A DNA stretch of 54,114 nt from Rhodosalinus halophilus. GTDB taxonomy: Bacteria; Pseudomonadota; Alphaproteobacteria; Rhodobacterales; Rhodobacteraceae. Both the position numbers and the translations under genes were made by a program. The DNA is taken from assembly GCF_003298775.1 (NCBI RefSeq), contig NZ_QNTQ01000028.1, positions 1-54,114 on the forward strand, written 5' to 3'. This document shows positions 17,449 through 25,592 of the stretch, one piece after another. A model generated the notes under the pieces. That model was not told where the DNA came from, searched no databases, and worked only from the letters and a program-made list of their open reading frames with translations. Within the stretch, counting starts at the first letter, position 1, and every line of letters begins with the position of its first letter.

Positions 17449-18732
17449 ATGACGACGAGCTTCAAGGGACCGAAGCCTTCGCGCCGGCAGTTCCTGTCCG
17501 GCGCGGCGGCGGCTGGCGCCGGAGCCGTGGCGGCGCAGGCCAGCGGCGCGGCCACGCCCGATCCGCTGATCACCGAGGTGCAGCCCTGGGCCACCGGCCT
17601 GGGCGAAGGGGTGGACGCCACCCCCTACGGCCTGCCGATCAAGTATGAATCGCATGTCGTGCGCCGCAACGTCGAGTGGCTGACCGCCGACACGATCAGC
17701 TCGATCAACTTCACGCCGATCCACGCGCTCGACGGCACGATCACGCCGCAGGGCTGCGCCTTCGAGCGCCATCACTCCGGCGCCATCGAGCTCCGCAAGG
17801 AGGATTACCGGCTGATGATCAACGGCCTCGTGGACAAGCCGCTGATCTTCACCTACGCCGATCTCGAGCGCTTCCCGCGCGAGCAGCACGTCTATTTCTG
17901 CGAATGCGCGGCCAACACCGGCATGGAATGGGCCGGCGCGCAGCTCAACGGCGCGCAGTTCACCCACGGCATGATCCACAACATGGAGTACACCGGCGTC
18001 CCCCTGCGCACGCTGCTGCAGGAAGCGGGCCTCGACGCGGCCGGCGATCTCGAGGACAAGTGGATTTACGTCGAGGGGCACGATGCCTCCTCCAACGGGC
18101 GCTCGATCCCGATGTCCAAGGCGATGGACGACTGCCTCGTCGCCTTCAAGGCCAACGGCGAGGCGCTGCGGAAGGAGCACGGCTATCCCGTCCGCCTCGT
18201 GGTGCCGGGCTGGGAAGGCAACATGTGGGTGAAGTGGCTGCGCCGCGTCGAGGTGGTGGACGGCCCCGTGGAGAGCCGCGAGGAGACCTCGAAATACACC
18301 GACACCCTGGCCAACGGCATCAGCCGCAAGTGGACCTGGGTGATGGACGCCAAGTCGGTGATCACCTCGCCCTCGCCGCAGTCGCCGATCCAGCACGGCC
18401 ACGGCCCGCTGGTCATCACCGGCCTCGCCTGGTCGGGCCACGGCGCGATCACGCGCGTCGACGTCTCCAAGGACGGCGGCAAGACCTGGGAGACCGCGCG
18501 CCTCGCCAAGCCGGGCGAGAAGATGGCGCTCACGCGCTTCTACCTCGACACCACCTGGAACGGCGAGGAGATGCTGCTTCAGGCCCGCGCGATGGACGAG
18601 ACGGGCTATGTCCAGCCCACCAAGGAACAGCTGCGCGAGATCCGCGGCGAGAACTCGATCTACCACAACAACTGCATCCAGACCTGGCACGTCAAGCCGA
18701 ACGGGGAGGCCGAAAATGTCGAAGTCTCTTAA
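17449..18732 (+). CDS. soxC: Sulfane dehydrogenase molybdenum subunit SoxC
   Basis: SoxC (427 residues) is the molybdopterin subunit of sulfane dehydrogenase SoxCD, which oxidises the SoxY-bound sulfane sulfur with release of six electrons. It has a Tat signal (SRRQFLSGAAAAG). The sulfite-oxidase-like Mo domain includes YFCECAANTGMEW, with the probable Mo-ligating cysteine, and a C-terminal Mo-co dimerisation domain (ITGLAWSGHGAITRVDVSKDGG). Its 3' end overlaps soxD by 17 bases, indicating coupled translation. Presence of SoxCD predicts complete oxidation of thiosulfate to sulfate without sulfur globules. Confidence 0.97.
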   Translation: MTTSFKGPKPSRRQFLSGAAAAGAGAVAAQASGAATPDPLITEVQPWATGLGEGVDATPYGLPIKYESHVVRRNVEWLTADTISSINFTPIHALDGTITPQGCAFERHHSGAIELRKEDYRLMINGLVDKPLIFTYADLERFPREQHVYFCECAANTGMEWAGAQLNGAQFTHGMIHNMEYTGVPLRTLLQEAGLDAAGDLEDKWIYVEGHDASSNGRSIPMSKAMDDCLVAFKANGEALRKEHGYPVRLVVPGWEGNMWVKWLRRVEVVDGPVESREETSKYTDTLANGISRKWTWVMDAKSVITSPSPQSPIQHGHGPLVITGLAWSGHGAITRVDVSKDGGKTWETARLAKPGEKMALTRFYLDTTWNGEEMLLQARAMDETGYVQPTKEQLREIRGENSIYHNNCIQTWHVKPNGEAENVEVS

Positions 18733-19936
18733 GCTCTACGGAGGCTCGGCGCTGGGCATGCTGGTGCTCTTCACCGCGGCCTACAACTTCGCCGACCGGA
18801 ACGTGGCGGCCTTTCCCGAGCGCGCGCCGCTCACCGGCCCCGACCCGATGTTCGAGGCGCGCGCGCCCGAGCCGGCGAACGGCGGCCTGATCGCCGCGGC
18901 CAACGCCGAAGCCGGCGGCGCCGGCATGAACTTCGGCCTCGGCCGCGAGGCCCTGCCCGAAGAGATCGCCGCCTGGGACGTCAACATCATGCCCGACGGC
19001 GAGGGCCTGCCGGAGGGCTCGGGCTCGGTGCTCGACGGCGAGACGCTGTTTTCGCAGAACTGCGCGGTCTGCCACGGCGAATTCGCGGAAGGCGCGGGCA
19101 ACTGGCCCGAACTGGCCGGCGGCGAGGGCACGCTCGCGGACGAGGACCCGCTCAAGACCGTCGGCAGCTACTGGCCCTATCTCTCGACCGTCTGGGACTA
19201 CGTCCACCGCTCGATGCCCTATGGCGCGGCGCAGACGCTCTCGGACGACGAGGTCTATGCCATCACGGCCTACATCCTCTACTCCAACTTCCTGGTCGAG
19301 GACGATTTCGTCCTGTCGAAGGACAACTTCCTCGAGGTCGAATTGCCCAACGAAGACGGCTTCATCGTCGACGACCGCCCCGAGACCGAGTATCCGATCT
19401 GGCGCACCGAGCCCTGCATGGAGAACTGCAAGGAGGAGGTCGAGATCACGATGCGCGCCACCGTGCTCGACGTGACGCCGGAGGATCAGGCAGCCCGCGA
19501 GGCGCGCGAGGAGATGGCCGAGCAGGGCGAAGCGACCGAGGCGCCGGCCGAGGCAGAGGCCGTCGCTGAGGCCGCGACCGACGATGCCGCGGGCGAGGGC
19601 ATGCAGATCGACATGGCGCTCGCCGAAGAGGGCGAGGGCGTCTACCGCCAGTGCCGGGCCTGCCACATGGTCGGCGACGGCGCGCAGAACCGGGTCGGCC
19701 CCCACCTCAACGCGCTCTTCGGCAGACCGCTGGGCGGCGTCGACGATTTCCGCTACTCTGACACCATGGCGGAGATGGGCGAGAACGGCACGGTCTGGAA
19801 CGAGGAGACCCTTGCGGAATTCCTCGTGAAGCCGCGCGACTACGTGCCGGGCACCAAGATGTCCTTCAACGGGCTGCGCAGCGACGAGGACGTGGCCGCC
19901 GTCATCGAGTATCTCAAGACCCACCAGGAGAACTAG
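18716..19936 (+). CDS. soxD: Sulfane dehydrogenase diheme cytochrome SoxD
   Basis: SoxD (406 residues) is the cytochrome subunit of SoxCD. It has an N-terminal hydrophobic signal or anchor (8-24), a first cytochrome domain with C116-A-V-C-H120, a Glu/Ala-rich acidic linker (about 258-295) and a second domain with C313-R-A-C-H317. I chose the ATG at 18716, within the end of soxC and preceded by GGGGAGG, because it starts the signal sequence; the 36 earlier codons are a shadow of soxC. The C-terminal heme domain closely resembles the N-terminal domain of the next gene, soxE. Confidence 0.95.
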   Translation: MSKSLKLYGGSALGMLVLFTAAYNFADRNVAAFPERAPLTGPDPMFEARAPEPANGGLIAAANAEAGGAGMNFGLGREALPEEIAAWDVNIMPDGEGLPEGSGSVLDGETLFSQNCAVCHGEFAEGAGNWPELAGGEGTLADEDPLKTVGSYWPYLSTVWDYVHRSMPYGAAQTLSDDEVYAITAYILYSNFLVEDDFVLSKDNFLEVELPNEDGFIVDDRPETEYPIWRTEPCMENCKEEVEITMRATVLDVTPEDQAAREAREEMAEQGEATEAPAEAEAVAEAATDDAAGEGMQIDMALAEEGEGVYRQCRACHMVGDGAQNRVGPHLNALFGRPLGGVDDFRYSDTMAEMGENGTVWNEETLAEFLVKPRDYVPGTKMSFNGLRSDEDVAAVIEYLKTHQEN

Positions 19937-20659
19937 ATGGCGAACGCCGCGGCGCGTCATATCGCGGGATTGGTCTGGGCGGCGCTCCTCGCGGGCGCCG
20001 CCCTCGCCGACGAGGAGGCGGTGCCGATCGGCGACGCGGACCGCGGCGCGGAGCTCTATACCCAGTGCGTCGGGTGCCATCAGGTGGGCCGGGACGCCGA
20101 GAACCGCATCGGCCCGCATCTCAACGACCTCTTCGGCCGGCGCGCCGGCGCCATCGACGGCTTCCGCTACTCCGAGGGTCTCGCGCGCATGGGCGCCGAC
20201 GGGCTGACCTGGACGCTCGAGACGCTCGATGCCTACATCGAGAATCCGCGCGCGCTCGTCTCGCGCACGCGCATGGCCTACCCGGGCATGGAGAGCGCAG
20301 AGGACCGCGCCGACCTGCTGGCCTATCTGCGGCAGTTCTCGGCGAGCCCCGCGAACATCCCCGAGGCCGAGCCGACAGCCATTCGGCGCGAGGTCGATCT
20401 TCCGCCGGAAGTGCTCGAGATCGCGGGCGATCCGGCCTATGGCGAGTATCTCTCGGCCGAATGCACCACCTGCCACCGGCGCGACGGGGCCAGCGAGGGG
20501 ATCCCCTCGATCACCAACTGGCCGGAGGAGGATTTCGTCGTCGCCATGCACGCCTACAAGCAGCAGATCCGGCCGCATCCGGTGATGCAGATGATGGCCG
20601 GGCGCCTCTCCGACGAGGAGATCGCGGCGCTCGCCGCCTATTTCGCCCGGATCGACTGA
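19937..20659 (+). CDS. soxE: Diheme c-type cytochrome SoxE
   Basis: SoxE (240 residues) has a signal peptide (1-24) and two heme motifs, C44-V-G-C-H48 and C176-T-T-C-H180. It is the cytochrome subunit expected to pair with the SoxF flavoprotein as a flavocytochrome c sulfide dehydrogenase. The ATG follows the soxD stop with no gap (TAGATG). The first domain shares AENRIGPHLNDLFGR and DGFRYSE with the SoxD C-terminal domain (QNRVGPHLNALFGR, DDFRYSD), a sign of tandem duplication. The second domain is of the small FccA type. Confidence 0.92.
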   Translation: MANAAARHIAGLVWAALLAGAALADEEAVPIGDADRGAELYTQCVGCHQVGRDAENRIGPHLNDLFGRRAGAIDGFRYSEGLARMGADGLTWTLETLDAYIENPRALVSRTRMAYPGMESAEDRADLLAYLRQFSASPANIPEAEPTAIRREVDLPPEVLEIAGDPAYGEYLSAECTTCHRRDGASEGIPSITNWPEEDFVVAMHAYKQQIRPHPVMQMMAGRLSDEEIAALAAYFARID

Positions 20660-20917
20660 TCCGGCCGGGGTCTGCGGCGGAACCGTGTCCCTTTTCTGAA
20701 AGGACCGGCCGGACGCCGGCCCTCTCCCGACAGCGCAGCACGATCGTCGGACCGATCAGGCATGGCCGCCGCGAACGGGCAGCCCTGCGGCCGCCTGCAC
20801 CGCCACGCCAAGCCTGGAAACTCTGGACCGCGGCGGAGCGAAAAGGCAAGGTTATCAAGCAAAGTCCAACAATGCGACGGGCGCCGCCCCGCGCAGGAAA
20901 CGGGAGGAGACGATAGA
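20660..20917 (+). other. soxE-soxF spacer
   Basis: These 258 bases hold no convincing gene. A short hairpin (GGCCGG-ACG-CCGGCC near 20706-20720) follows soxE. The second half is slightly AT-richer (AAGGTTATCAAGCAAAGTCC) and could hold a promoter for soxF. No ATTC-N8-GAAT site was found. An in-frame ATG at 20762 would extend SoxF by 52 residues without a signal peptide and is rejected. Confidence 0.5.
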
Positions 20918-22180
20918 ATGACACTGAACCGACGCGCCTTCATCGGCACGACGGCCGCCGCCGCGGCCACGCTGACCACGCCCATGGTCCGGGCGCAGGG
21001 CCGCCCCCGCGTGGTCGTCGTCGGCGGCGGCGCCGGCGGCGCCACCGCCGCGCGCTACATCGCCAAGGACAGCCAGGGCGCCATCGACGTCACCCTCGTG
21101 GAGCCCACGCGCACCTACTACACCTGCTTCTTTTCCAATCTCTACATCGGCGGCTTCCAGGAGATGGCCGACCTGGGCCACGGCTACGGCACGCTGGCCT
21201 CCGACTACGGCATCAACGTGGTGCATGACTGGGTCGTGGGCGTGGATCGCGACGCGAAGACCGTGGCGCTCGCCAGCGGCGGGGCGCTGCCCTACGACCG
21301 GCTGATCCTGAGCCCCGGCATCGACTTCGTCGAGGGCTCCGTGCCCGGCTGGAGCATCGAGAATCAGGACGAGATGCCCCACGCCTACAAGGGCGGAACC
21401 CAGGCCGAGCTGCTCAAGGCGCAGGTCATGGCGATGCCCGAGGGCGGCCGCTACGCGATGATCGCGCCGCCCAATCCCTACCGCTGCCCGCCGGGGCCCT
21501 ACGAGCGAATCACGATGGTGGCGCACGCGCTGAAGCAGAACAATCCCACCGCCAAGATCCTGATCGTGGACCCCAAGGCGAAGTTCTCCAAGCAGGCGCT
21601 CTTCGAGGAAGGCTGGCAGAAGCACTATTCCGGCATGATCGAGCGCATCGGCCCCGACTTCGGCGGCGACAACGTCGAGGTGGACCCTGCGGCCATGACC
21701 GTGAACATCGACGGCGTGGTGGAGAACGTCGATGTCTGCAACGTGATCCCCGCGCAGAAGGCCGGCCGCATCGTGCACGAGGCGGGGCTGACGGAGGGCA
21801 ACTGGGCGCCCGTAGAGCCCGAGAGCATGCGCTCGACCATGGACGAGAACATCTGGGTGCTGGGCGACTCCAGTTCGCAAGGCGACATGCCCAAGTCCGG
21901 CTATTCGGCCAACAGCCAGGCGAAGGTGGCCGCGATGACGATCCGCGGCGAGCTCACCGGCAGCAACGTCTTCCCCGCGCGCTACTCCAACACCTGCTGG
22001 TCGCTGATCGCCACCGACGACGGGGTGAAGGTCGGCGCCTCCTACGAGCCCACGGAGGAAAAGATCTCTTCCGTGTCCTCCTTCATCAGCCAGACCGGAG
22101 AGGACGCCGCCCTGCGCCGGCAGACCTACGAGGAAAGCCTCGGCTGGTATTCCGGCATCACCACCGACATGTTCGGCTGA
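20918..22180 (+). CDS. soxF: Flavocytochrome c sulfide dehydrogenase flavoprotein SoxF
   Basis: SoxF (420 residues) is an FAD disulfide oxidoreductase of the FccB family that oxidises sulfide and passes electrons to the cytochrome SoxE. It has a Tat-like leader (LNRRAFIGTTAAAAA), an FAD-binding glycine motif VVVVGGGAGGATAA (32-45) and the second FAD motif IWVLGDSS. C190 (NPYRCPPGPYER) and C360 (SNTCWSL) match the redox-active cysteine pair of FccB. GGGAGGAG precedes the chosen ATG. It ends the sox transcript, about 100 bases before an inverted intergenic repeat. Confidence 0.94.
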   Translation: MTLNRRAFIGTTAAAAATLTTPMVRAQGRPRVVVVGGGAGGATAARYIAKDSQGAIDVTLVEPTRTYYTCFFSNLYIGGFQEMADLGHGYGTLASDYGINVVHDWVVGVDRDAKTVALASGGALPYDRLILSPGIDFVEGSVPGWSIENQDEMPHAYKGGTQAELLKAQVMAMPEGGRYAMIAPPNPYRCPPGPYERITMVAHALKQNNPTAKILIVDPKAKFSKQALFEEGWQKHYSGMIERIGPDFGGDNVEVDPAAMTVNIDGVVENVDVCNVIPAQKAGRIVHEAGLTEGNWAPVEPESMRSTMDENIWVLGDSSSQGDMPKSGYSANSQAKVAAMTIRGELTGSNVFPARYSNTCWSLIATDDGVKVGASYEPTEEKISSVSSFISQTGEDAALRRQTYEESLGWYSGITTDMFG

Positions 22181-22278
22181 GCGCGCGCCGGTCGGGGGCC
22201 GCTGCCCCTGTCCGGCCGGCGGCGACCCCGCGCAGCCGTTATCCCAGGCGGACAGATCCCCTCGGCCCAATCCGGTCC

Positions 22279-22349
22279 TTCTTCTTGGGACAAAATATCC
22301 TCGGGGGGTGAGGCGGCGAAGCCGCCGAGGGGGGCAGACAGCCCCCCTT
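22279..22349 (-). repeat. Dispersed intergenic repeat, copy 2 (inverted)
   Basis: The reverse complement of this stretch reads GGGGGGCTGTCTGCCCCC, then a GGCGGC-TTC-GCCGCC hairpin, CTCACCCCCCGAGG, ATATTTTG and a purine-rich end. It matches copy 1 at 10421-10491 in opposite orientation. It lies between soxF and the ribE stop, where converging transcripts meet, and its hairpins could act as a bidirectional terminator. Confidence 0.8.
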
Positions 22350-22367
22350 CTTCACCGTGCAGGCGCC

Positions 22368-22955
22368 CTACCCCGCCTCGGCCAGCCGCGCGACGTAGCG
22401 GGCCAGCGTGTCGACCTCGAGGTTGACCGCATCACCCGGCGCGATCTCGCCCCAGGTGGTCACCTCCTTGGTGTGCGGGATGAAGTTCACGCCGAAGTCG
22501 CGCCCCTCCACCTCGTTCACCGTGAGCGACGTGCCGTTGAGCGCGACCGATCCCTTGGGCGCGATGAACTTCGCCAGCGCCTCGGGCGCGCGGAAGGTCA
22601 CGCGCGTGCTGTCGCCCTCGTCCTCGACGCGCACCACCTCGGCCACGCCGTCGACATGCCCCGAGACGATGTGCCCGCCGAGTTCGTCGCCCACCTTCAG
22701 CGCGCGCTCCAGGTTCACCCGCAGCCCGGGCGCCCAGCGCCCGAGGTTCGTCTTCGACCGCGTTTCGGCCGAGAAATCGACCTCGAACCAGTCCTCGCCG
22801 AGCGCGACCACCGTGAGGCAGACCCCGTCGCAGGCGATCGAGGCGCCGATCTCGATCGTGCGGGTGTCGTAGCCGGTGCCGATCCGCGCCCGCGTGTCGC
22901 CGCGCCGCTCCAGGCTCCTGATCTCGCCCAGATCCGTGACGATCCCCGTGAACAT
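22368..22955 (-). CDS. ribE: Riboflavin synthase alpha subunit
   Basis: This 195-residue trimeric riboflavin synthase dismutates 6,7-dimethyl-8-ribityllumazine to riboflavin. The N-terminal MFTGIVTDLGEIRSLE is diagnostic. The two homologous barrel domains show the paired motifs IACDGVCLTVV and VALNGTSLTVNEV, and GHIVSGHVDGVAEV links them. The ATG at 22955 gives the exact family start. In related genomes it often sits near ribD; here ribD is on the same strand about 4.8 kb upstream, beyond an opposing capsule cassette. Confidence 0.96.
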   Translation of the reverse strand: MFTGIVTDLGEIRSLERRGDTRARIGTGYDTRTIEIGASIACDGVCLTVVALGEDWFEVDFSAETRSKTNLGRWAPGLRVNLERALKVGDELGGHIVSGHVDGVAEVVRVEDEGDSTRVTFRAPEALAKFIAPKGSVALNGTSLTVNEVEGRDFGVNFIPHTKEVTTWGEIAPGDAVNLEVDTLARYVARLAEAG

Positions 22956-23044
22956 GCCCTGCTCTCCCCTGCCGCACCCGCGTGCGGGCCAAGCCATAAT
23001 TTCGGCCTAGTCATATCCCAGGCTTCGCGGCAGATGTAAGGGCG

Positions 23045-24346
23045 ATGCGCAAGATGACCACCGCACCCGGAGAGGGCCGCGTCTTTCTGTTCCTCCAGGG
23101 GCCGCACGGGCCGTTCTTCGACGGGCTGGGCGCGATGCTGCGCCGTGCCGGCGCGCGGGTCTGGCGCGTGGGGTTCAACGCGGGCGACGCCGCCTTCTGG
23201 TCCGACCGGGCGGGCTACATCGCCTACGACGGCGCGGCCGAGGACTGGCCGAGCCGCGTTGCGCAGCTTCTCGACGAAAGGCACGTCACCGACATCGTAC
23301 TTTACGGCGACACCCGCCCCGTGCACGCCGCCGCGGTCTCCGCCGCGAAGGCCCGCGGGGTGACCGTGCATGTCTTCGAGGAGGGCTATCTGCGCCCCTG
23401 GTGGGTGACCTACGAGCGCGGCGGCTCGAACGGCAACTCGCGGCTGATGGAGATGAGCGTGGCCGAGATGCAGGCCGCACTCGCGCTGTCCGACCCCGAC
23501 GACCCGCTGCCGCCGGCGCATTGGGGCGACACCCGTCAGCACGTCTTCTACGGCGCGCTCTACCACTTCTTCGTGCTTTTCAGGAACGGCGCCTATCGCG
23601 GCTTCCGCCCCCATCGCGCGCTCGACGTGGGCCAGGAGTTCCGGCTCTATCTCAAGCGCCTGCTGCTGATGCCTCTGCTGAGGGCCGAGCGCGCGATCGC
23701 CACGCGGCGCGTGCGGGGCGGCGGTTTCCCCTATCACCTCGTGCTGTTGCAGCTCGAGCATGACAGCGCCTTCCAGAGCCATTCGCCCTTCTCGACCATG
23801 CGCGAGTTTCTCGAGCTCACCCTGCATGGTTTCGCGACGGGCGCGCCGCCGCATCATCACCTGGTGATCAAGGACCATCCCTTGGAGGACGGGCGCGTGC
23901 CGGTGCGCCGGCTGCTGCGCCGGATCGCGCGCGCCCACGGGATCGAGGACCGCGTGCATTACGTGCGCGGCGGCAAGCTCGCGCAGCTGCTGTCGGAGGC
24001 GCGCAGCGCGGTCACGGTCAACTCCACCGCCGGCCAGCAGGTGCTCTGGCGCGGCATTCCGCTGCGTTGCTTCGGGCGCGCGGTCTACGCCAAGCCCGAA
24101 TTCGTCTCGGACCAGCCCCTGCCCGAGTTCTTCCGGCAGGCACGGCGCCCGGACGCCCGCGCCTACCGCGAATTCCGCCGCTACCTGCTCGAAACCAGCC
24201 AGATCCCGGGCGGCTTCTATTCCGCGCGCGGGCGCCGGCAGCTTCTGCGACAGGTGGTGGACATGATGCTCGCGCCCGAGGATCCCTACGACGCGCTCAA
24301 GTCCGGCACCGCGGCCCCACGGCAACAGTTGCGCGCCGTGACCTGA
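23045..24346 (+). CDS. kpsS: Capsular polysaccharide biosynthesis protein, KpsS-like
   Basis: This 433-residue protein resembles KpsS, one of the two beta-Kdo transferases that build the poly-Kdo linker on phosphatidylglycerol for group 2-type capsule export. Typical features are FLQGPHGPFFDGLGAML at the N-terminus, the EEGYLRPWWVTYE motif, HHHLVIKDHPLEDG with the HP pair, and VTVNSTAGQQVLWRGIP. It is divergent from ribE across 89 bases. It heads kpsS-kpsD-kpsC, but no ABC exporter genes (kpsM, kpsT, kpsE) are in the window. Confidence 0.87.
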   Translation: MRKMTTAPGEGRVFLFLQGPHGPFFDGLGAMLRRAGARVWRVGFNAGDAAFWSDRAGYIAYDGAAEDWPSRVAQLLDERHVTDIVLYGDTRPVHAAAVSAAKARGVTVHVFEEGYLRPWWVTYERGGSNGNSRLMEMSVAEMQAALALSDPDDPLPPAHWGDTRQHVFYGALYHFFVLFRNGAYRGFRPHRALDVGQEFRLYLKRLLLMPLLRAERAIATRRVRGGGFPYHLVLLQLEHDSAFQSHSPFSTMREFLELTLHGFATGAPPHHHLVIKDHPLEDGRVPVRRLLRRIARAHGIEDRVHYVRGGKLAQLLSEARSAVTVNSTAGQQVLWRGIPLRCFGRAVYAKPEFVSDQPLPEFFRQARRPDARAYREFRRYLLETSQIPGGFYSARGRRQLLRQVVDMMLAPEDPYDALKSGTAAPRQQLRAVT

Positions 24347-24443
24347 CGCGCGAATCGCCACGCGCTGGCATTTCCGCGGCTTTTTCGCTACGGTCGGTTA
24401 AAAAGATCGAGGCAGGACAGAACAAGGTCGAGGAGACCGAGCA

Positions 24444-25592
24444 GTGACTTCCCATTCTCGCTGGGCGAAACCGGTCGCCCTGCTGCTGATCGTCACCATG
24501 GTGGCGGGCTGCGGCCTGCCGCGCAGTGGACCCACGAAGCGCGAAATCTTCGCAGGCTCCGTTCTGCGCGAGGGCGACGCCTTCATCCTAACGGTCAACG
24601 ACCGGGTGACGCGCGCCACCGCCGTCACGCCGGCCTTGGGCTTTTCCGATGCGTTCAAGAGGGCCGGGCTCCTCGGGCCCGACACGATCCGCCCCGGCGA
24701 CACGCTGGGCCTGACGATCTGGGAGAACGTGGACGACGGGCTTCTCGCCGCCGAGATGGCGAACTCCACGATCCTCGAAGAGGTTCAGGTGGACGGCTCG
24801 GGTTTCATCTTCGTGCCCTACGCGGGCCGGATCCGCGCCGCCGGCAACACGCCGGAGGCGGTGCGGCGCATCGTGACGGAACGGCTGGCCGAGCAAACGC
24901 CCGATCCGCAGGTCGAGGTGCGCCGCCTAGCCGGGAACGGGGCGACCGTCTCGATCGCGGGGGCGGCCGGCGCGCCCGGCGTCTACGCCATCGAGCGGCC
25001 CACGCGCACGCTCTCGGACATGCTGGCCAGCGCCGGCGGCGTGGCGATCCCGCCGGAGGTGGCGCAGGTCACGGTGGTGCGCGGCGACATGCGCGAGACC
25101 ATCTGGTTCCAGGATCTCTACGAAAACCCGCGCTTCGACATCGCGCTGCGGGACGGCGACCGGATCCTCGTGGAACAGGACACGCGCGCCTTCAGCGTGC
25201 TGGGCGCCACCGGCACCCAGGCGCGGGTGCCGTTCCAGACGCAGACGCTCTCGGCGGTCGAGGCGATCGCGCAGGTGGGCGGTCTGCTGACGAGCGCGGC
25301 CGACCCCAAGGGGGTCTTCGTTTTCCGCAACGAGCCCGAAGAGATCGCGGAGCAGGTGCTCGGCCGCGATGATCTGACCGGCGCGCAGCGCATGGTCTAC
25401 GTGCTCGACCTGACCCAGCCCAACGGCATGTTCCTCGCGCGGGATTTCCTGATCCGCGACGGCGACACGCTCTACGTCACCGAAGCGCCCTTCACCCAGT
25501 GGAACAAGGTGATCTCGGCCCTGACCGGCACGCTCGGCACGGTCGCCACGCTCGACACGGCCGCCTCGGCGCTCGGCGGCGGAGGCGAGTGA
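24444..25592 (+). CDS. Polysaccharide export lipoprotein (Wza/KpsD-like)
   Basis: A 382-residue outer-membrane polysaccharide export protein. It has a lipoprotein signal with lipobox VAGC (C23), a Poly_export domain (IRPGDTLGLTIWENVDDG to VPYAGRIRAAGNTPEAV) and two SLBB-like segments (VSIAGAAGAPGVYAI, FSVLGATGTQARVPF). Such proteins form the channel through which capsule passes. The start is a GTG at 24444 with GAGGAGA upstream. Its last codons overlap the kpsC start (GTGA), so the two are translationally coupled. Confidence 0.88.
   Translation: MTSHSRWAKPVALLLIVTMVAGCGLPRSGPTKREIFAGSVLREGDAFILTVNDRVTRATAVTPALGFSDAFKRAGLLGPDTIRPGDTLGLTIWENVDDGLLAAEMANSTILEEVQVDGSGFIFVPYAGRIRAAGNTPEAVRRIVTERLAEQTPDPQVEVRRLAGNGATVSIAGAAGAPGVYAIERPTRTLSDMLASAGGVAIPPEVAQVTVVRGDMRETIWFQDLYENPRFDIALRDGDRILVEQDTRAFSVLGATGTQARVPFQTQTLSAVEAIAQVGGLLTSAADPKGVFVFRNEPEEIAEQVLGRDDLTGAQRMVYVLDLTQPNGMFLARDFLIRDGDTLYVTEAPFTQWNKVISALTGTLGTVATLDTAASALGGGGE

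Noticed and set aside
20762-20917. An N-terminal extension of SoxF from ATG 20762
   Set aside because: The added residues are not a signal peptide and would hide the Tat-like leader that starts at 20918 behind GGGAGGAG.
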